A stretch of DNA of 64,000 bases, from positions 1 to 64,000 of the forward strand of contig JAFAGM010000031.1 in NCBI GenBank assembly GCA_023422775.1, read 5' to 3'. The position numbers and the translations under genes are program-made. The notes beneath the pieces are model-generated. The model saw only the letters and a program-made list of their open reading frames with translations, was not told the DNA's origin and made no database searches. The stretch is from Pseudomonadota bacterium (GTDB taxonomy: Bacteria > Pseudomonadota > Alphaproteobacteria > Rhizobiales > Xanthobacteraceae). Below, piece after piece: positions 18,561 to 27,657 of this stretch; the stretch's first letter is position 1; every line of letters begins with the position of its first letter.

Positions 18561-19001
18561 ATGCGGACGACGATGACGATCGACGAGATCAGGGACAACT
18601 TCGAACTGCTCGAGGAATGGGACGACCGCTACCGGTACGTCATCGAACTCGGCCGCACGCTCGATCCGATGCCCGAGGCGGAGCATTCCGCCGCCAACAA
18701 GGTGAACGGCTGCGTCAGCCAGGTCTGGCTCTCCAGGCAGATCGATCGCAGCAGCGACGGCGAACCGCGCCTGAAATATCTCGGCGACAGCGACGCCCAC
18801 ATCGTGCGCGGCCTGATCGCCATCCTGCTCACGCTGTATTCCGGCCGCACGCCGCAGCAGATCCTTTCGACCGATGCGCTTGCCGTGTTCGACGAGTTCG
18901 GATTCCGCGAACATCTCACACCGCAGCGCTCCAACGGCCTGCGGTCCATGGTCGAGCGCATCCGCACCGATGCGCGAGAGACGCTGGCCGCGGCCTCGTA
19001 G
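18561..19001 (+). CDS. sufE: SufE-family cysteine desulfuration protein
   Basis: SufE accepts the persulfide sulfur from the desulfurase SufS and passes it on for iron-sulfur cluster assembly. The protein starts MRTTMTIDEIRDNFELL; the second ATG (18573) is the more usual family start. The acceptor Cys is C51 in NKVNGCVSQVWL. The rest follows the family, with DSDAHIVRGLIAILLTLYSG and GRTPQQI. It lies apart from any suf operon in this window, as is common for sufE in rhizobia. Transcription ends at the repeat-borne terminator that starts eight bases after the stop. Confidence 0.93.
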   Translation: MRTTMTIDEIRDNFELLEEWDDRYRYVIELGRTLDPMPEAEHSAANKVNGCVSQVWLSRQIDRSSDGEPRLKYLGDSDAHIVRGLIAILLTLYSGRTPQQILSTDALAVFDEFGFREHLTPQRSNGLRSMVERIRTDARETLAAAS

Positions 19002-19008
19002 AGTTATT

Positions 19009-19050
19009 CCGTTCCGATTGAATCGGAACGGGGCTCTGGATTCTTTTTTT
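19009..19050 (+). terminator. Intrinsic terminator of sufE, supplied by a repeat
   Basis: The stem CCGTTCCGATT (19009-19019) pairs perfectly with AATCGGAACGG (19021-19031), and GGCTCTGGATTC with a run of seven T follows (19044-19050). It is the head of the repeat whose tail continues at 19051. The same design follows the TIGR03808 gene and nrsF. Confidence 0.75.
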
Positions 19051-19102
19051 GACGCGTTTTCTTCACGCGAACCGGTACCCACTTCGCCTGAAAACGCTCT
19101 GA
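19051..19102 (+). repeat. Conserved tail of the GACGCG repeat family, copy 1
   Basis: About 50 bases beginning GACGCGTTTTCTTCACGCG and ending CTGAAAACGCTCT. It is near-identical to 42225-42273 and, on the other strand, to the 48895 element. The inner parts GACGCG/CGCG and GCGTTTTC/GAAAACGC are inversely repeated, so the tail can also fold. No coding function is visible. Confidence 0.75.
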
Positions 19103-19105
19103 TGA

Positions 19106-19519
19106 TTATTTCTGCTTCCGTGCCTGCTGGCCGAGACCCATCTTCTTGGCGAGTTGCGAACGCGCAACCGCGTAGTTCGGCGCCACCATCGGGTAGTCCG
19201 GCGGCAGCCCCCATTTGTCGCGGTATTGCTCGGGCGTCATGTTGTACTGCGTCCGCAGATGACGCTTCAGCGACTTGAAGCGTTTGCCGTCCTCGAGGCA
19301 GACCAGATACTCGGGGGTCATCGACTTCTTCACCGACACCGCCGGCCTGGCCGGTTCCAGCGGCGCGTCGACGCGGCCGTTCGACACCCGCAGGAGCGCG
19401 GCATGGACCTGGCTGATCAGGTTCGGGATTTCCGACGCCTGCGTCGGATTGTTGCTCAGATAGGCCGAGACGATGTTGGCGGTCAGCTCGACAATCGTCT
19501 TGCCGGCGGAATCGTTCAT
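19106..19519 (-). CDS. mucR: MucR/Ros-family transcriptional regulator with altered zinc site
   Basis: 137 residues. MucR proteins are H-NS-like, AT-rich DNA-binding regulators of exopolysaccharide, motility and virulence or symbiosis genes in Rhizobiales. The N-terminal half (IVELTANIVSAYLSNN, IPNLISQVHAAL) is the oligomerisation part; the C-terminal half has the family core YLVCLEDGKRFKSLKRHL, MTPEQYRDKWGLP and YPMVAPNYA. The classic Ros finger uses C-x2-C-x9-H-x3/4-H. Here the positions are C74, D77, H87 and Q91 (Y92), so the second Cys is Asp and the last His is lost. A variant with Asp in place of Cys is known in the family; loss of the fourth ligand suggests a zinc-free fold. The gene stands alone. 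Confidence 0.9.
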   Translation of the reverse strand: MNDSAGKTIVELTANIVSAYLSNNPTQASEIPNLISQVHAALLRVSNGRVDAPLEPARPAVSVKKSMTPEYLVCLEDGKRFKSLKRHLRTQYNMTPEQYRDKWGLPPDYPMVAPNYAVARSQLAKKMGLGQQARKQK

Positions 19520-19689
19520 GGCTCAACCTTCCTGGATCGCGGATGCACTATCGGCGGCTGCGATTGGGACAGTATCCGTCCCGGCTATACACCAGCGGAA
19601 TCTATGACGACTTGCAGTATCACTTGGCGATTATGAACGAATTACCGGAAATCTGACAAGATATGGCCTTCGCGGCAAGTATTGCCCGC

Positions 19690-20535
19690 TCAGGCCCGCT
19701 TATCCAGGTGTGCACGCAACTCGTCGATCGAGCCGAAGCGCATCAGCCCCTCCGGCATCTGGGCCTCGATCGAGCCGTCGGAATAGAGCGAATAGGCCAT
19801 GCCATCGACGATGCCCGACTTGAGGATCGTCACCGCCGGCTGATCCCCGTTTCCGGCATTGCCATCATCGAACGCCAGGGGCGTGCGCGGGCCGCGCCGC
19901 GGCGGCGCGTTTTCGCCGGACCTCGCGCGATCCGCTCTGGTCCATGCCTCGTTGAACGGCGCGGGCTGGGGCTCGGCCGCTTCGCTCGCCGGCGGGCCAG
20001 GGCGAATATCCGATGACAGCATGTCCAGCGACAGCGGCTCATTGGTCCGCGCCTGCGCCCGCTCGCGCTCTTTCCGCGACGTCGACGAGAAGAACAGGTT
20101 GCGCTTCTGCCTGGGAGCCGGCGGTGCTGGAGGCACCGTGTCTTCCGGGAACATCGGCTCGGGGATCGGATGGTCGCGCAGGACATCCTCATCCTGCCAC
20201 GGCGGCGGGGCAGCGGGCGGCGCGCTGTTCGCAGGCGGTGCGACCGGCTGATCGCGGCCGGACGGGAAAGCGCTATCTCCGGCGGCCAGGGCAGCCGCGA
20301 TCGCGGCTTCGCCATCCGTCTGCGATGCGACCGGGCCAAGCCTCCGCGCGACATTCCGCAGTTCCCTGACGGCGATCCAGAGCGCGAACATGATCGCGCC
20401 GGTGCAAACACCCATCACACCGGTGATGATGAGGGTGTTGCCGGTGCTGAATTCCTTGATCGGAATTCCAAAGCCGATCGCCAGCAGGCCCGCCAGAACA
20501 AGGCCGATGCCGACGACCAACATCACAAACATCAT
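19690..20535 (-). CDS. Membrane protein with long Pro/Ala-rich cytosolic tail, unknown function
   Basis: 281 residues from the ATG at 20535 (MMFVMLVVGIGLVL). Two N-terminal membrane helices (about residues 3-25 and 34-56, including NTLIITGVMGVCTGAIMFAL) are followed by a long low-complexity Pro/Ala/Arg-rich region. A short structured end follows (GIVDGMAYSLYSDGSIEAQM, FGSIDELRAHLDKRA). The end block resembles a small beta-rich domain, but I cannot name it. The longer frame to 20691 adds Cys-rich residues with no ribosome-binding site and is rejected. It lies between the mucR gene and a divergent glycosyltransferase gene. Confidence 0.75.
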   Translation of the reverse strand: MMFVMLVVGIGLVLAGLLAIGFGIPIKEFSTGNTLIITGVMGVCTGAIMFALWIAVRELRNVARRLGPVASQTDGEAAIAAALAAGDSAFPSGRDQPVAPPANSAPPAAPPPWQDEDVLRDHPIPEPMFPEDTVPPAPPAPRQKRNLFFSSTSRKERERAQARTNEPLSLDMLSSDIRPGPPASEAAEPQPAPFNEAWTRADRARSGENAPPRRGPRTPLAFDDGNAGNGDQPAVTILKSGIVDGMAYSLYSDGSIEAQMPEGLMRFGSIDELRAHLDKRA

Positions 20536-20883
20536 CGAACCAACCCCCGCAGCCGCGTCCTGGAAGCTCGCAAACCGCCACGCCACGTTACCGTCATATT
20601 GCGTGCATCGCCAACCGGCAATTGAGCACAGCCTTCCGCAACAAACCGTTGCCCGCATGGCGGTTTGCAGGGCGCCGGCAGACCGCATCATTCAGGCCCC
20701 GTTCAGCGGCCCGGCCGTAGTTCTACCGCCTACTATCTATTGCTCTTTTGTTGCATTGCATCAGGGCATTACGCCGCAATTCCCCAATTACTTGGTAATG
20801 GAACTACGCTATATGGGTACCGGGGAATGAGGCTCAAGAGCTCCGTAGTTGGGCCATAGGGGACACGCCGGGTTACCAATACC
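20536..20883. other. Gene-free divergent promoter region
   Basis: 348 bases between the membrane protein (minus) and the glycosyltransferase (plus). The middle part, about 20725-20830, is AT-richer (CTATCTATTGCTC, CAATTACTTGGTAATGG) and is the likely promoter zone for the plus-strand gene. I find no EcfG, CtrA or FixK pattern, no hairpin with a T run, and no credible small gene. Confidence 0.4.
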
Positions 20884-22533
20884 ATGTCATCGATCACGAC
20901 TTCCGCCCTCGATACGCCTGCGCGGCGCTCGGTGGAGCGGACCTGCGACGACCTTGCCGTCTTCGTGCTGGCCGCGGTCACTTTGGTCGCGTGCCTGACC
21001 TTTCGTGACTACGGATTAGGCTGGGACGACTACACCCACGCCGAATACGCCGACCTTCTGCTGCGCATGTTCGGTTCCGGCTTCAAGGATACCGCCGCGC
21101 TCTCGTTCGCCAATCTCTACATGTACGGTGGCGGCTTCGACATGGCCGCGGCGCTGCTGCACAAGGTCATTCCACTGGAACTGTTTGAAACCCGCCGCCT
21201 GCTCGGCGCCGCCGTCGGCCTGATCGGCCTTGCGGTGACGTGGCGGCTGGCGCGGCGGGTCGGCGGCCCGCTTGCGGGGCTGGCGACGCTGCTGCTGCTC
21301 GCACTGTGCCCGACCTTCTACGGGCATATGTTCATGAACCCGAAGGATGCGCCGTTTGCCGTCTCGATGGTGATCCTGATGCTGGGCCTGGTGCGCCTCG
21401 CCGAGGAATATCCAAAGCCCTCGCCGCGGACCGTCCTGATCATCGGCATCGGCGCCGGTCTCTCCATCGGCTGCCGGATCCTCGGCGGGCTGGCGCTGGT
21501 CTACGCGATGGTCGGGTTCCTGCCCCTGCTGATCGAGGAAGTCCGCACGCAGGGAACGCGCAAGGCCATCCATCGCTTCGGTCATGTCGTTTACGTGCTG
21601 CTGCCCGGTCTCGTCCTCGGATACCTGATCATGGGGCTGGTGTGGCCGTGGTCGATCATCAAGCCCGGAAATCCGTTGCAGGCGCTGACCTATTTCTCGC
21701 ACTTCTTCGAGAAGCCCTGGAAGGAAATGTTCGACGGCGCGCTGGTGTCGGTCCCCGACATGCCGTGGTCGTACCTCCCGACACTGTTCGCCCTGCAGCT
21801 TCCCGAAGTGCTGCTGGCGCTTCTGGTGACCGCCATCGTCGTCACCTTTATGTCGCTGTCTCGGAAGGATATGCCCTCGCGCCGCAAGACCATCCTCCTG
21901 ATGCTGACGATGGCTGCCACGCTGCCGCTGGCGATCGCCATGGTGAAGCGCCCGGCGCTCTACAACGGCATCCGGCATTTCGTTTTCGTCATCCCGCCGA
22001 TGACGGTGCTCGCCGGCGCCGCGTTCGCCTGGACCATGGCCTGGCTGAAGGAAAATCACCGCCGCTGGCAACCGGCGGCGGTGGCGGTGTTCTCGTTCGG
22101 CCTGCTGCTGCCGCTGAGCGAGATGATCCGCCTGCATCCCTACGAATACACCCACTTCAATCACATCGCCGGCACGGTCCGCTCCGCCGACAATTTCTTC
22201 ATGCTGGACTATTGGGGGCTGGCGCTGAAACAGGCGTCCGATGGCCTGCGCGAAGAACTGGTCGAACGGCAGGAATCGCCACCACAGGGACGCAAATGGA
22301 AGGTCGCCGTGTGCGGGCCGCAGCGTCCGGCGCAGGTAGCCCTCGGCCCTGAATTCACCATCGGCTGGGACAGCCAGTCCGCCGATTTCGCGATGACGCT
22401 CGGCGAATTCTACTGCAAGGGCCTGACCGCGCCGGTCATGGTGGAAATCAAGCGCGACGACGTCGTTTTCGCGCGCGTCTACGACATCCGCGGCAGCGGT
22501 ATCTCGACCCTGCTGGCGATCCCGGCTCCGTAA
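20884..22533 (+). CDS. Integral membrane glycosyltransferase, family 39-like
   Basis: 549 residues with about ten hydrophobic segments in the first 420 residues and a soluble C-terminal domain outside the membrane. The segment GLGWDDYTHAEY after the first helix, with acidic DD, is where GT39/GT-C enzymes keep the catalytic Asp. FYGHMFMNPKDAPFA and YNGIRHFVFVIPPM are further conserved loops. Such enzymes take a sugar from a polyprenyl-phosphate carrier and attach it to a lipid or protein on the periplasmic side. The acceptor cannot be told. It is a single gene, ended by a strong terminator at 22698. Confidence 0.82.
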   Translation: MSSITTSALDTPARRSVERTCDDLAVFVLAAVTLVACLTFRDYGLGWDDYTHAEYADLLLRMFGSGFKDTAALSFANLYMYGGGFDMAAALLHKVIPLELFETRRLLGAAVGLIGLAVTWRLARRVGGPLAGLATLLLLALCPTFYGHMFMNPKDAPFAVSMVILMLGLVRLAEEYPKPSPRTVLIIGIGAGLSIGCRILGGLALVYAMVGFLPLLIEEVRTQGTRKAIHRFGHVVYVLLPGLVLGYLIMGLVWPWSIIKPGNPLQALTYFSHFFEKPWKEMFDGALVSVPDMPWSYLPTLFALQLPEVLLALLVTAIVVTFMSLSRKDMPSRRKTILLMLTMAATLPLAIAMVKRPALYNGIRHFVFVIPPMTVLAGAAFAWTMAWLKENHRRWQPAAVAVFSFGLLLPLSEMIRLHPYEYTHFNHIAGTVRSADNFFMLDYWGLALKQASDGLREELVERQESPPQGRKWKVAVCGPQRPAQVALGPEFTIGWDSQSADFAMTLGEFYCKGLTAPVMVEIKRDDVVFARVYDIRGSGISTLLAIPAP

Positions 22534-22697
22534 CCGGCAACGGCATGATGCCACCCGCGACGGCTGCCTTGCCGCCATTCCGGTGCCGGGCTTGCCTCGC
22601 GCTAAGCAGCCATGCCGCCAGCCGAAACTCGCTACCTGAATTGATGTTTTCGGATGGTAATGTACTATCGCGCCCGACTACCTCTGCACTACCGAAT

Positions 22698-22728
22698 AAA
22701 AACGCCGCCCAATTCCGGGCGGCGTTTT
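22698..22728. terminator. Bidirectional intrinsic terminator
   Basis: The inverted repeat AAAACGCCGCCC / GGGCGGCGTTTT with a loop of AATTCC has A-rich and T-rich flanks, so it can end transcription from both sides. It serves the glycosyltransferase gene (stop at 22533) and the convergent membrane protein gene (stop at 22771). Confidence 0.9.
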
Positions 22729-22770
22729 CATTTGCGCTCTTGCAGGACGGGTAGAGCGCAGCGAAAGCCA

Positions 22771-23241
22771 TCATCGATCGGCAAAGACCTGTTTTGGATT
22801 GAGGGCTGCATACACGATGCCGAGGATGACGCTGTAGGTCAGGAGCATCGCGAGCGAGAACATGGCTGGCCAGATGCCGAGGTCGAGATTGGCGGCAAAC
22901 GGTCCCAATCCCAACAGCGGGAAGAACACAAATCCCATCACCGCCCAGCCAAGGACGCCGAATGCAACGCCCTTTGCCACACCGCCCTCGCCGGGCAGGT
23001 GGGAGTAAAACCGCCCGAAGCAGAAGCCGAGAACCGTCGAACCGTTCAGGAACGACAGTGCCCATGGGATGATCGGATGGACCTCGGCTCCGGTCAGACG
23101 GCCAAGCGCGGCCTGGAGGTCTTCATGGGGTTGAAACGCAGGAAGCAGCCCGGTCCGCCATTTCAGGTACATCAACAGCAAATGCGCCGCGCTCCCGCAG
23201 AAACCCGCGACGGCCGCCTTCCAGATCCAATCCCTGGTCAC
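22771..23241 (-). CDS. Four-helix membrane protein of unknown function
   Basis: 156 residues from a GTG at 23241 (VTRDWIWKAAVAGFCGS), eight bases after the peptidase stop codon. It has about four hydrophobic segments (AAVAGFCGSAAHLLLMYL, IPWALSFLNGSTVLGF, VAFGVLGWAVMGFVFFPLLG, AMFSLAMLLTYSVILGIVYA). The frame runs on to 23841 inside the peptidase gene, but that is an antisense-like shadow with no ribosome-binding site. Spacing suggests it is the last gene of the HerA-like / GT87 / M20 operon. Function is unknown. Confidence 0.75.
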   Translation of the reverse strand: MTRDWIWKAAVAGFCGSAAHLLLMYLKWRTGLLPAFQPHEDLQAALGRLTGAEVHPIIPWALSFLNGSTVLGFCFGRFYSHLPGEGGVAKGVAFGVLGWAVMGFVFFPLLGLGPFAANLDLGIWPAMFSLAMLLTYSVILGIVYAALNPKQVFADR

Positions 23242-23249
23242 GCCGCCGC

Positions 23250-24665
23250 TTAGCGCGCCGGCTCCGCGAGCGCGCCGAGGATTCGCGCCCAGGAGCGGAT
23301 GCCCTTGTGAAAGCTCTTCAGGTCGTACTTCTCGTTCGGCGAGTGGATGTTGTCGTCGTCGAGACCGAAACCGATCAGCAGACTGTCGAGGCCGAGCGTG
23401 CGCTTGAAATCGGCGACGATCGGGATCGAGGCGCCGGAGCCGACCAGCAGCGCCTCCTTGCCCCATTCCTCGGTTAGCGCGCGCCTCGCCGCCGCCAGCG
23501 GCTTCATGTTCCAGTCGAGCGCAATCGCCGCTCCGCTGGAGTGCTCGGTGAAGACGGCCTTGCAGTCGCCCGGAAGCCCCGCCGTGACATAGTCGCGGAA
23601 TGCCTTCTTGATCTTCTGCGGATCCTGCCCTTCCACCAGACGGAAGGACACCTTTGCAGAAGCCTCCGCCGGGATCACGGTCTTCGAGCCGTCGCCGGTG
23701 TAGCCACCGACGATGCCGTTGATGTCGCAGGTCGGACGCGAGGATATCTGCTCGATCAGCAGGCGGTCCTTTTCGCCGGCCGGAATCGAGAGGCCGATCG
23801 GCTTCAGAAACGACTCGGGCGTGAGGTTGAGCTTCTTCCATTGCGCCAGAATATCCGGCGGCAGATCCTTCACGCCATCGTAGAAGCCGGGAATGGTGAT
23901 GCGGCCGTCGTCGTCAAACAGACCGCCGAGGATGCTGGTCAGGACGCGGATCGGGTTGCGCGCGCCACCGCCGAACACACCGGAGTGCAGGTCGCGGTTG
24001 GCGGCCTTGATGGTGACCTCGTCATACATCAGGCCGCGCAGCGAGGTGGTGATCGCGGGCGTGTTCGGATCCCACATGCCGGTGTCGCAGACCAGCGCGA
24101 AGTCGGCCTTCAGCTCATCCTTGATCGCTTCCATGAACGGCACGAAATTCTTCGAGCCGACTTCTTCTTCGCCTTCGATCAGGATGGTGACATCGACCGG
24201 CAGCGAACCCGTCACCTTCTTCCAGGCGCGGCAGGCCTCGATGAAGGTCATCAACTGCCCCTTGTCGTCCTCGGCCCCGCGCGCAACGATGATCTTGCGG
24301 CCATCGGCATGATCGGTGACGACAGGTTCGAACGGCGGACGGTGCCACAGGTTGAGCGGATCGACCGGCTGTACGTCATAGTGCCCATAGAACAGGACGT
24401 GCGGGCGGCCATCGGTGCTGCCATTGGCCTTGTCGTTATCCTTGGCGACGATCGCGGGATGTCCCGCCGTCGGCCTCACCTCGGCCTTGAAGCCCAGCGT
24501 CGCGATATCCCTGGCAAGATGATCGGCAGCCGCCTTGCAATCCCCGGCGAAGGCCGGATCGGCCGATATCGACTTGATCCGCAGCAGCGCAAACAGCCGC
24601 TCCAGGCTGTTGTCGAAATCGGCGTCGATGTGATCGAGGACCGGCTGCACTTTGGCGTTGGGCAT
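23250..24665 (-). CDS. M20 family metallodipeptidase
   Basis: 471 residues of the M20/M28 zinc peptidase fold. Metal and catalytic residues are visible in family order: H95 and D97 in GHYDVQP, D133 in RGAEDDKGQ, the Glu pair near 166-168 in EGEEEVGS, the Asp in VCDTGMWDP, and the late His in NIHSPNEKYD. A dimerisation domain insert sits in the middle (DLHSGVFGGGARNP). Likely substrates are dipeptides or acylated amino acids in the cytoplasm. The gene overlaps no neighbour but is only six bases from the GT87 gene upstream and eight from the membrane protein downstream, so an operon is likely. Confidence 0.92.
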   Translation of the reverse strand: MPNAKVQPVLDHIDADFDNSLERLFALLRIKSISADPAFAGDCKAAADHLARDIATLGFKAEVRPTAGHPAIVAKDNDKANGSTDGRPHVLFYGHYDVQPVDPLNLWHRPPFEPVVTDHADGRKIIVARGAEDDKGQLMTFIEACRAWKKVTGSLPVDVTILIEGEEEVGSKNFVPFMEAIKDELKADFALVCDTGMWDPNTPAITTSLRGLMYDEVTIKAANRDLHSGVFGGGARNPIRVLTSILGGLFDDDGRITIPGFYDGVKDLPPDILAQWKKLNLTPESFLKPIGLSIPAGEKDRLLIEQISSRPTCDINGIVGGYTGDGSKTVIPAEASAKVSFRLVEGQDPQKIKKAFRDYVTAGLPGDCKAVFTEHSSGAAIALDWNMKPLAAARRALTEEWGKEALLVGSGASIPIVADFKRTLGLDSLLIGFGLDDDNIHSPNEKYDLKSFHKGIRSWARILGALAEPAR

Positions 24666-24671
24666 GGCTGA

Positions 24672-25994
24672 CTATCCCTGGTTGTGGGCCTTGTTGTCCG
24701 GGTCAAGTTGTAGCTTGCCCGTGGCCCGAGGCAAGGCGCCTTCGTCGGCCGGCGGATGCAGCATGTGCCAGACCAGCCCCGCCACCAGCAGGATGGTCGC
24801 CGCAAGATTGTTGCCGTAGGCCTGCAGGTCGTTCGGAAACACCGGAAGCGACAGGAACAGCAGGCCGCCCGCGATAGCTAGCAACGACCACGTGCCGGCC
24901 CTGACCGCGGGCCGCGGGTCATAGGCGGCGCGATGCATCAGCACGGTCATCGGGAAGAACAACCACATGAAGTAGTATTGCCGGGCCAGCGGCGAGGCCA
25001 CCGTCATCAGGCAGAAGAGTATGCCGATTTCCTCGGCATCCGATCGCTCGGTCCGGCGCGAGGCCGTCGGCATGACGGCGAGATAGCCAAGCCCGATCAG
25101 TAGCGAGACAGCCAGCACGATCCAGTTCGCCGTCCTGAAGTCGAGATTGGCGATATTCATGGTTCGCTCCGGCCTGGCCGGATCGATCTGATTGTAGTTC
25201 ACCGGCCGCGTCAGCCGGTGCGTCATGGCGATGATGGACTGGTTGACCCACGACCAGTTCTGTTCGTCGCGCTGCCCGAACCCCTTCTCCGAGCTCGACC
25301 CCACCATGCCCTGGTACCAGGTCTTCAGCTCCGCCGCATTATGCTGGAAGCCGCGAAACGGCGCCGGCAGCACGAACAGAAACACACCGACGAAAACCAG
25401 CATGCTGGCGGCAGCGGCCCATTGTCTTCGCCACACCAGATAGGGAAACACCGCCACCGGAAACACCTTGATGGCGGAGGCGAGCGCAAACATGCTTCCC
25501 GCCATCCATCCGCGCTCGTCGCGCAGCAGCCAGAACCCGTAAAGCATCAGCGCCAGCAGCACCAGATTCGGCTGTCCGAGATCAAACATGTCGAACACGA
25601 AGGTGATGGTGACAAAGCCGGGCAGCGCTTCCAGCCACGGCCCGGGTTTGCGTCCCGATCCCGTCATCGCGTGCGAGAATTGCGCCGTCATCCACCAGGC
25701 CACGACATTGAGCAACGACAGCCAGAGATAAAGCGGTATCTTGCCAAAGAAACTCGGGATCGCCAGCAGCACCGCAGATAGCGGCGGGTAGATGAAATCG
25801 AAATAGGCGGTGGGATCGCTGGGGTAGAGATCCTTGCCCTGCAGCACCTGCTGGCCTGCCCAGAACCAGAGCGGATAATCCTTGGTCTTGCCGGCGCCCC
25901 AGATTTCGGGGACCAGCACATCAGCCGTCAGCGCGATGCAGCAGGCCAGAAAAAGCAGATCGAGCGGCGCTCGCAACGACGGATATCTCAGCAC
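24672..25994 (-). CDS. Membrane glycosyltransferase, GT87 (DUF2029) family
   Basis: About 440 residues with ten or more membrane segments. Family features are the first external loop with an acidic residue and aromatic cluster (YPLWFWAGQQVLQGKDLY, AYFDFIYPPL), FDMFDLGQPNLVLLAL, and the conserved AIKVFPVAVFPYL. GT87 enzymes are polyprenyl-phosphate-mannose-type transferases. I place the start at GTG 25994 (VLRYPSLRAPLDLL). The longer frame to 26120 is only a frame shadow of the upstream HerA-like gene. Start confidence is moderate. Confidence 0.85.
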   Translation of the reverse strand: MLRYPSLRAPLDLLFLACCIALTADVLVPEIWGAGKTKDYPLWFWAGQQVLQGKDLYPSDPTAYFDFIYPPLSAVLLAIPSFFGKIPLYLWLSLLNVVAWWMTAQFSHAMTGSGRKPGPWLEALPGFVTITFVFDMFDLGQPNLVLLALMLYGFWLLRDERGWMAGSMFALASAIKVFPVAVFPYLVWRRQWAAAASMLVFVGVFLFVLPAPFRGFQHNAAELKTWYQGMVGSSSEKGFGQRDEQNWSWVNQSIIAMTHRLTRPVNYNQIDPARPERTMNIANLDFRTANWIVLAVSLLIGLGYLAVMPTASRRTERSDAEEIGILFCLMTVASPLARQYYFMWLFFPMTVLMHRAAYDPRPAVRAGTWSLLAIAGGLLFLSLPVFPNDLQAYGNNLAATILLVAGLVWHMLHPPADEGALPRATGKLQLDPDNKAHNQG

Positions 25995-26031
25995 GCGCCG
26001 GTTCCGGAAGTCAGAGAGAGAGATTGCAGCG

Positions 26032-27657
26032 TTACCGCCGCAGCAATCCGCCGAGCGCGCCACGCACCAGCGAGCGGCCGACCGAGGCGCCGAGCGACCC
26101 GCCGACCGACTTGCCGACATCGGCGACGATACCGCCGATCACCTTGTTGGTGACCGAGCGGGTGACGTCTCGTGTAATGACCTGGCCGGTCGAAAGCCGC
26201 CCGCGCTTGACGTTGGTGCCGAAGACGGTGCCGACGATCGCCCCCAACTGGCCGAGGATTCCTCCGCCACCCGCAGCACCATCCGTTTCATCCGCAGTCG
26301 CGGCGGCGCCGGCCACGCGCTTCTGCAGCATCTCATAGGCGGACTCGGCATCAACGGCGGTATCGTATTTGCCCTTCACCGGGCTCCTGCTCATGATCGC
26401 CTTGCGTTCCGCGGGCGTGATCGGTCCGATCCGTGCCGTCGGCGGCCGGATCATGACACGCTCGACCATGGTCGGCGTACCGCCGCCTTCCAGGAACGAC
26501 ACCAGTGCCTCGCCCTTGCCGAGTTCCATGATGACGCGGGCGGTGTCGAGCTTGGGATTGGGCCGGAAAGTCTGCGCGGCAGCAGCCACGGCCTTCTGAT
26601 CGCGCGGCGTGAAGGCGCGCAGCGCGTGCTGCACGCGGCCGCCCAGTTGAGCCAGCACCTTGTCCGGCACGTCGATTGGATTTTGCGTGACGAAATAAAC
26701 ACCGACGCCCTTGGAACGGATCAGGCGAACCACCTGCTCGATCTTGTCCATCAGCGCCTTCGGCGCATCGTTGAACAGCAGATGCGCCTCGTCGAAAAAG
26801 AACACCAGCTTCGGCTTCGGCAGATCGCCGGCTTCCGGCAACTCCTCGAACAGCTCCGACAGCATCCACAACAGGAAGGTGGCGTAGAGCCTCGGGCTCT
26901 CCATCAGCTTGTCGGCGACGAGAATGTTGACCATGCCGCGACCATCGCTGTCGGTCTTCATGAAGTCCTTCAGCAGCAGTGCGGGTTCGCCGAAGAATTT
27001 GGTTCCGCCCTGGTTTTCCAGCACCAGGAGCTGGCGCTGAATGGTTCCAACCGTCGCCTTGCTGACGTTGCCGAAGCTCTGCGCGGCCTTGCGGATCTCG
27101 GCAAACGGATCGTCCTCGGCATCCGCAACCTTCCTGCCGCCGACCGGAACGATCGCGTCCAGCAGCGAGCGGAGATCCTTCATGTCGATGAGCGTCAGGC
27201 CGCTCTCGTCGGCCACGCGGAAGGCGACGTTGAGGACGCCCTCCTGCACATCGTTCAGATCGAGCATTCGCGACAGCAGCAGCGGACCCATCTCGGTGAC
27301 GGTGGCGCGGACCGGATGTCCCTGCTCGCCGAACACGTCCCAGAACACGGTCGAGAACTGGTCCGGCTGGAATTTCAGGCCCATTTCGCCGGCGCGCTTG
27401 AGGATGAAGTCCTTGGCCTCGCCGACTTCGGAAATCCCGGACAGGTCACCCTTGATGTCGGCTGCGAATACGGGAACACCGGCGCGCGCAAACCCTTCCG
27501 CCATCACCTGCAACGATACGGTCTTGCCGGTTCCGGTCGCTCCGGTGACGAGACCGTGCCGATTGGCAAGTGCGAGCGACAACCAGGCGGCCTGTTCGCC
27601 CTTCCCGATAAAGATCTTCTCGTCCGTATCGACTGTGTCGTTGTCGGAGGTCGCCAT
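26032..27657 (-). CDS. HerA-like ATPase, DUF853 (YjgR) family
   Basis: 541 residues. The Walker A motif is GATGTGKT (39-46). Walker B is in LVFFFDEAHLLF, and a sensor-like block reads GVYFVTQNPIDVPDKVL. This matches the DUF853/YjgR group of HerA/FtsK-type ATPases, thought to form hexameric rings. The cellular role is unknown; a DNA-translocating or chaperone-like activity is guessed from the fold. The C-terminal 100 residues are Gly/Ala-rich. It is the first gene of a four-gene minus-strand cluster, with 37 bases to the GT87 start. Confidence 0.9.
   Translation of the reverse strand: MATSDNDTVDTDEKIFIGKGEQAAWLSLALANRHGLVTGATGTGKTVSLQVMAEGFARAGVPVFAADIKGDLSGISEVGEAKDFILKRAGEMGLKFQPDQFSTVFWDVFGEQGHPVRATVTEMGPLLLSRMLDLNDVQEGVLNVAFRVADESGLTLIDMKDLRSLLDAIVPVGGRKVADAEDDPFAEIRKAAQSFGNVSKATVGTIQRQLLVLENQGGTKFFGEPALLLKDFMKTDSDGRGMVNILVADKLMESPRLYATFLLWMLSELFEELPEAGDLPKPKLVFFFDEAHLLFNDAPKALMDKIEQVVRLIRSKGVGVYFVTQNPIDVPDKVLAQLGGRVQHALRAFTPRDQKAVAAAAQTFRPNPKLDTARVIMELGKGEALVSFLEGGGTPTMVERVMIRPPTARIGPITPAERKAIMSRSPVKGKYDTAVDAESAYEMLQKRVAGAAATADETDGAAGGGGILGQLGAIVGTVFGTNVKRGRLSTGQVITRDVTRSVTNKVIGGIVADVGKSVGGSLGASVGRSLVRGALGGLLRR

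Noticed and set aside
24672..26120. Longer GT87 start at 26120
   Set aside because: The extra 42 codons are an out-of-frame shadow of the HerA-like gene end and are Ser/Arg/Ala-rich, unlike the family N-terminus.
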